DNA from: Atherinomorus stipes | Lineage: Eukaryota > Chordata > Actinopteri > Atheriniformes > Atherinidae | Direction: 5' to 3' | Assembly (NCBI GenBank): GCA_023101725.1 | Contig: JALJCO010001098.1 | Location: 62,001-126,000 of the forward strand | DNA length: 64,000 nt | Shown: in pieces, positions 59,240 to 64,000 of the stretch | Layout of the letters: every line of letters begins with the position of its first letter | How positions within the stretch are numbered: position 1 is the stretch's first letter | Notes under the pieces: model-generated | What the model was told of the DNA's origin: nothing | The model's input: the letters and a program-made list of their open reading frames with translations, nothing else | The model's database searches: none | Translations under genes and position numbers: made by a program

Positions 59240-60850
59240 TTTATAGGAGACGAACACAGGAAGAGGGAAGGGGAGAGAGAAAAGAAACAAATGGTTATTA
59301 CTACGTTATTTAAATTTCATGAGAGGGCTTCTGGCATTTTAATGCTGCTCACTTGTAGCATTTGTGGTTTATGTGTTTGGCTGCTGAGGGCTGTGTGAGG
59401 AAAAGTAATCAGTAGCTGTGTGAGTCAGGACTTTTTCATAATACTGTCTCCGGGTAAAACCTGTGAAGGAAAAAAAACCTGCATGGACTCACAAAAACAG
59501 AACGGGTGACGATGAAGCACAGCCACAAAATATAAAGAATTCATATGCAGCTCTGAGCTGCTTGTTGTGCGTCAACAATCACAAATTCTGCAAAGATTCA
59601 AGCGAGTCTCCCCCTGACCTCAACATCCCCCTTCAATTAGGAGACTGTTTATGATTTCCAGGCGGCGAGGCATCCGAGCTGACTGTAAAAGCTTCTCATT
59701 AAACTGTGCTCGTATTTGAAAAAGAGAGAGAGAGCGAGCTGACAGCAGCTGCATGCTGGTTCCTTCTGCAATCACCGACTATCACAGGAAGTTTGGCAGC
59801 AACAAGAAAGGGAGGGTTGAAAGGTTTTCACAGGTTGTTTAGTTCCTTGTTGTGAAATCTTTCACTGTCACTGAAGTATGCTCACACTGCTACGTTTGAT
59901 ACACATGATAACAGGATAATTACTCTATGATTTCCACTCATTTAGCATATATTTAGCTGCTGCTTTTGTGTTTGTGCTCAAAGCTGACAGATACTGCAGC
60001 TCCTCCCATAAGGCGGAAAAGCTCCGCAGTTAGAGGCAGGAGTTAAGATCCCCCTTTTAATCGCAGCTTTTTAAATGAATTTAAATGTTTTTTCGTGTAT
60101 TTGCATCAATCAAAATCAGGTTTTCTTTTGTTTGTGTTTGCAAAGATATGTTTATGTTTCCATCTTTACCAGTAGAACCACTGGCCTCAAGCAGGAAAAG
60201 GAAAATGCATCTAAAGTCCAAAAGATGATGTTAAAGAAACCCCTTCAACCAGAAATAACTCCTATGTAGTCCTGCTAAACTGTTAAATGAGTGGATTATC
60301 TATTTCAGGAGAGCCTTTCATGTGGTTCATGTTTAATGCTTCAAGCTCTACATGTAGGCTTCAAAAGCACGCAAATAAAAACATGCATCCAGAAAACAAG
60401 TTTTATGCTCATGTTGTGCCGATTTAACAAAGGAGTTCCCGTCCAGTCTCGCTGGACTTATAATTTCCTCTCTCTCCTCCCGTTTCTTATTTCTGCAGCT
60501 GCTGAATTCTGATGAAAACACGTGGCTTTTACTTCATAACATGCATATCTGTGCATGATCAAATCTGCTTTTTTGTCATTCAGTTTGAACACAGTAAAAG
60601 GAAACACACGGACAGATTTTCATCCCCTAATCTGATCATATGCACATCCTCAGGGATGCAAATGCTACAAAAGCTGCTTTCTTTCAATCCTCTATTGAGA
60701 CAAGTTCTATAAATATTTTCAGATTTACATTCCTTTGCATTAATATACAACCATTTAGCACCTGGTCAGCAAGTCCTGCAGCTGCATCACCCAGCAATGA
60801 GTTTTACTCTTCTTGGCCAGCAGGTGGCATCATGTTCCAAGCATACATAC
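59240..60850. other. nectin upstream intron, nothing recognised
   Basis: I looked on the minus strand for Ig-domain exons (Trp and Cys signatures with splice sites) and found none. The part next to 59238 is the pyrimidine tract of the acceptor. Confidence 0.5.
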
Positions 60851-60856
60851 ATACAG

Positions 60857-60955
60857 TAGATACATAGATAGATAGATAGATAGATAGATGGATAGATGGA
60901 TAGATGGATAGATGGATAGATAGATGGATAGATGGATAGATGGATAGATAGATAG
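60857..60955 (+). repeat. (GATA)n/(GATG)n microsatellite
   Basis: Alternating GATA and GATG tetramers, interrupted, about 100 bp. Confidence 0.9.
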
Positions 60956-61029
60956 TCACATAAAGCTGCTTTTAATTTTAATTTCTCCATCTCATTTCGA
61001 CGCTGAGATTAAATGCTTTTCATAAGAAC

Positions 61030-61356
61030 AAAATTATTTTGATAATCCACCAGTAAGCGATTATTTGGGTGATTAGTCGACTGATCAGATCAAAGGTAAA
61101 TTGTAGGATATTTAGAGAACCAGTCAAAAGTTTGAACACTTTCTCAATGAATCTAATGGGAAACCGTGTCCAAACTTGAGTGTTTATGTGTCAATATACA
61201 ATTCAAGAAAAGGTGATGAGACAGCGTACAGTGGCAATTTTGAGAGGAAAAACAAAGCTTATAAACATTAAACGATTAGTTGATTGTGAAATTAGTCACA
61301 GACTATTTTCATATTTGACATAATCACGATTAATTGACTAATGGTGGCAGCTCTAG
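61030..61356. repeat. AGTCGACTGAT-type repeat
   Basis: ATTAGTCGACTGATCAGATC near the left and GATTAATTGACTAATGGTGG, CAGCTCTA at the right. Left similarity to 19195-19290, including CCAGTCAAAAGTTT. Confidence 0.5.
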
Positions 61357-61416
61357 TGCACAGTGAAACAATGCAGAACAACATAAAACAACTGGGACCG
61401 GATCAGATGCTCCAAG

Positions 61417-61625
61417 CAGGGATCTGCAACTTGGGTCAATGTCCTGCAGGTTGTAGATGTTTCCCTGCAGCAACACACCTGACTCAAACCAGCGGGCCGT
61501 TAAGAGGCTGCCGCAAGTTGTCAAGTTCTTGCACGACCATTTAATTTGAATCAGGTGTGTAAGAGTGGGAACTATCTAACACCTGCAGGACACCGGCCCA
61601 AGATGTCCGGAGTCAGTGATCCGAC
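61417..61625. mobile_element. hAT MITE (188-bp family), diverged copy
   Basis: CAGGGATCTGCAACTTGG, ATGTCCTGCAGG; right part CACCTGCAGGACACCGGCCC. Flanks GCTCCAAG (61409-61416) and GCTCTAAG (61626-61633) match at 7 of 8 bases, a probable target duplication. Confidence 0.7.
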
Positions 61626-61634
61626 GCTCTAAGG

Positions 61635-61821
61635 CAGGGGGGGCCAGGTCTGGTCCTGGAGGGCGGTGTCCTGCATGTTTTCATGGTGTCCCTGCAGCAA
61701 CACTCCTGAGTCAGACTCAGACCTGTCTGCTAATTAGCCATTGATTTAAGTCAGGTGTGCTGCAGCAGGGAAACCATTAGAACATGCAGGACCGGAGCTC
61801 GAGGAGGATTGAGAATCCCTG
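61635..61821. mobile_element. hAT MITE (188-bp family), second adjacent copy
   Basis: CAGGGGGGGCCAGGTCTGGT, GTGTCCTGCATG on the left; CATGCAGGACCGGAG and GAATCCCTG on the right. Begins one base after the duplication that ends the preceding copy. Confidence 0.72.
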
Positions 61822-61829
61822 ATCTAATA

Positions 61830-64000
61830 ACGATAATAATTTAGACGTTATTAATCTGGAACAGGAAATTCACTCTCTGCACGTAACCCTCTTCAGCTTT
61901 TCTTTAACCTGAGAGCAGTGAGCTGCCAATCACAGCACCCAGGCAAAGGCACCAAGAGGCGACACTGCTGTGATGTTGGAAACACGCTGTCCGCCATTTT
62001 GGACTGAAACAGATTTCATTCTGGAAATATGGGGCTGAGTGGATCATTTCATATTCTCAGTAATAGTTGTAAGAGTCATTTGATTGAGCTTAGATTATTT
62101 TCTTTAAGTGTTTTGGTTATTTGGTCCTCAATGTAAGAAGTGGAACTGTTAAAGGGTTAACGCACCTGGCTTAGCTGGTTGCAATAGGTAGTTGGGGGAA
62201 ATGACTTATCTGAAGTTGTGGATTTGTGCACTTTGTAGACGCCAGCAGGAATTATGAATTTTCAGTTGCGTAGCATTGGATTAAATGTTTTTTGTTTCAA
62301 CTGTGATACCGTGCCTTGGATCACTCATTTGATTTTAAAAACTTATTGAAAGAACACTTTGAGCGTCTACCTGGAAATGGCATACAAGGAGACATTACAA
62401 TAATTATGACAATGATCAGTTTACAGGCCAATATTTTGTCATTTGACTTGTATTATTTTTTTTAAAATAATTGAATATATATTAGTATAAAATTTTTTAT
62501 AATTTAGTCAAAATTGAATAAATTTTATAATATAATTATAATATAGGCTCCTTGTGCTATATCATATCTTCATGAGGATTAGTGGGGATTTTTGAAAACG
62601 GCCTGTTTTGATAGTTAGGAATGATTTATGAACAAAAATGGATTCAGTAGAACCACTGGTGGTGGGAATGGATGTAATTACCTTCCTCTCGATAGGCTTG
62701 CTATGTGTAAATGCATTTTAACAATAGTTAAGAAGTTTTAAGCTTTTTAAAATGACGTAGCTGTGTTTTATTAGGTCCGTACAATAGTGATAAACTGCTC
62801 ATTTCGATCCAAAATGGTGGATGCGCAAGTGTGAAACGTTGGAATCGAGCATTCTTGAGTGTTGCCTCTTGGTGTTTGGCCCAGACAGCGGTTGGTGGGG
62901 GTTAAGGACCTTGATCAGGGGCCATGCCGAGGACGTGAACCCGGGTCTACCGTGGGTTCCCGTTCATTACCACTCACTGTCAAGCAAACTGAAGCATGCC
63001 TATAAGAGATTCAGTTGATTTACAAGGCATTAAAAGCTCAGGTTGTTTGAGGATTTGGGGGGAAATGAGGATGAGGATTTTAAACTGTAGCACAAAAAAG
63101 AGCAACATTTAGAGCTGAGGTGATGTGAAAGCGCATATGAAGTCTTGTTTGTATCAGAGTCGTATGAAAATTTACTGGAGACGTTGACAATCAATGCCGA
63201 GTCACATTTTCAGAAACAATGGGACAGGGATGCGAGGTGGGAAAAACTAATCCAAAACCCAATCTGCTTTATTTATAAGGCACATCTTAGTTAGAACATG
63301 TCTCCAAAGTGCAGCACATAGAAAATACTCAGCAATAAAATGAAATAAGAGAAACAAGTGTTGTTCAGTAAAGCTCCATCAGCTGTTATTAAAACAATAA
63401 AACAAGTAAAAAAAAAAAAAAAAAAAAAACTTGTGTAAATGGTCTTTTTTTAAAAAAACATATCTGAAAAGGTTGTAAAAAGAAAACGTAAATCGTGCTT
63501 CTGTTTAGAAGCTTTAAGTGTCAGAGGGAGAAAGCACAAATGATGCTGCTAATGTCTGGAAAGGCTGGAACATCTCTGGTTGGTGCCTCTAAACAGCTCC
63601 TGCACACAAGACTGTGTTCAAAATATGGAACAGCCTAATAGGTGCATCTTGGTTTTGTTTGTCTTTTTTGTCTCTGCTCTCACATGGAAAAAAGTTTATT
63701 AGCTGTCTGTCTGTTTGTGTTGAAAAATTTCCCCTTTCAGGTTGCATAGCTGCACATAAGAGTAAAATCCTCAGCTTATTCAGTAGAAGTAGAGGAGCTA
63801 ACCAGAGGAAACACCTACTGTACTGACCATATACAGATGAGGAAAATGAATTGTTCTTATTCATCTTAAACTTTTGTAATATCTGGGATATTATGTCGTA
63901 TTCGGGAAGTTGCAGGAGTTTGTGTGTCTGACAAGATTCACAAAGTTGTTTCCATCATCCCGAAGCTGTTTTATGTCTTCACAGCGGTATTGTTTGCAAA
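61830..64000. other. no exon recognised; repeat fragment and A-run
   Basis: GGGGTTAAGGACCTTGATCA, GGGGCC and GTGAACCCGGGTCT (62898-62955) resemble a common fish repeat. A-run at 63409-63430. Should be nectin intron if the gene continues to the right. Confidence 0.4.

Noticed and set aside
59125..59313. Plus-strand frame over the nectin membrane exon
   Set aside because: It is the antisense shadow of the real minus-strand exon, which has splice sites and a membrane helix.
60857..60955. CRISPR-like or designed tandem array
   Set aside because: It is a plain tetranucleotide microsatellite with no spacers.
62898..62960. Nectin Ig-domain exon candidate
   Set aside because: Reading frames carry no Ig Cys/Trp pattern and the sequence resembles a common fish repeat (GGTTAAGGACCTTG ... 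GAACCCGGGTCT).

Overview
This 64 kb window looks like a repeat-rich piece of a teleost (probably percomorph) nuclear genome. It is AT-rich, lacks long open reading frames, and is full of DNA transposon remains of the kinds found in fish: Tc1-like, hAT, PIF/Harbinger-like, TTAA-target and many inverted-repeat MITEs. One gene is well supported. It is the 3' half of a nectin-family cell adhesion receptor on the minus strand, best matched to nectin-2. The species call is inference from repeat character only.

The nectin gene occupies 59237 down to 45700. Four exons with consensus splice sites and matching phases join into one frame: a membrane-anchor exon (59108-59237), a short proline-rich cytoplasmic exon (56134-56191), an acidic/tyrosine exon (50431-50526) and a terminal exon ending in the PDZ-binding tail AMYV (45700-45879). 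The Ig-domain exons and signal peptide must lie beyond 64000; I found none of them between 59240 and 64000. The introns (about 2.9, 5.6 and 4.6 kb) hold two decayed Tc1 transposons, several MITEs and an element nested in another element. The 3' end of the mRNA is unresolved. A clean AATAAA context exists on the minus strand at 38646-38651, but it is 7 kb from the stop codon, beyond several transposon insertions.

The left 38 kb has no gene I can support. It holds a PIF/Harbinger-like element containing a second long-inverted-repeat element (4758-6134), several related GATATC/CGATAT-rich repeats, and an onion of insertions at 12253-14895. A dead hAT transposase gene lies at 17515-19953, and two copies of a TA-flanked MITE at 12767 and 31445. 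The second MITE copy carries a further 211-bp hairpin element whose empty site is preserved in the first. Two copies of a CA/TG-flanked repeat with telomere-like sequence (9567, 36564) and two perfect palindromic RFX X-boxes (3336, 36102) also stand out.

I did not find a new multi-gene system. The most informative content is the nectin exon chain and the nested transposons, several with readable target-site duplications that allow insertion order to be worked out from the sequence alone. Repeat family names are from memory of fish repeats and were not checked against a database.
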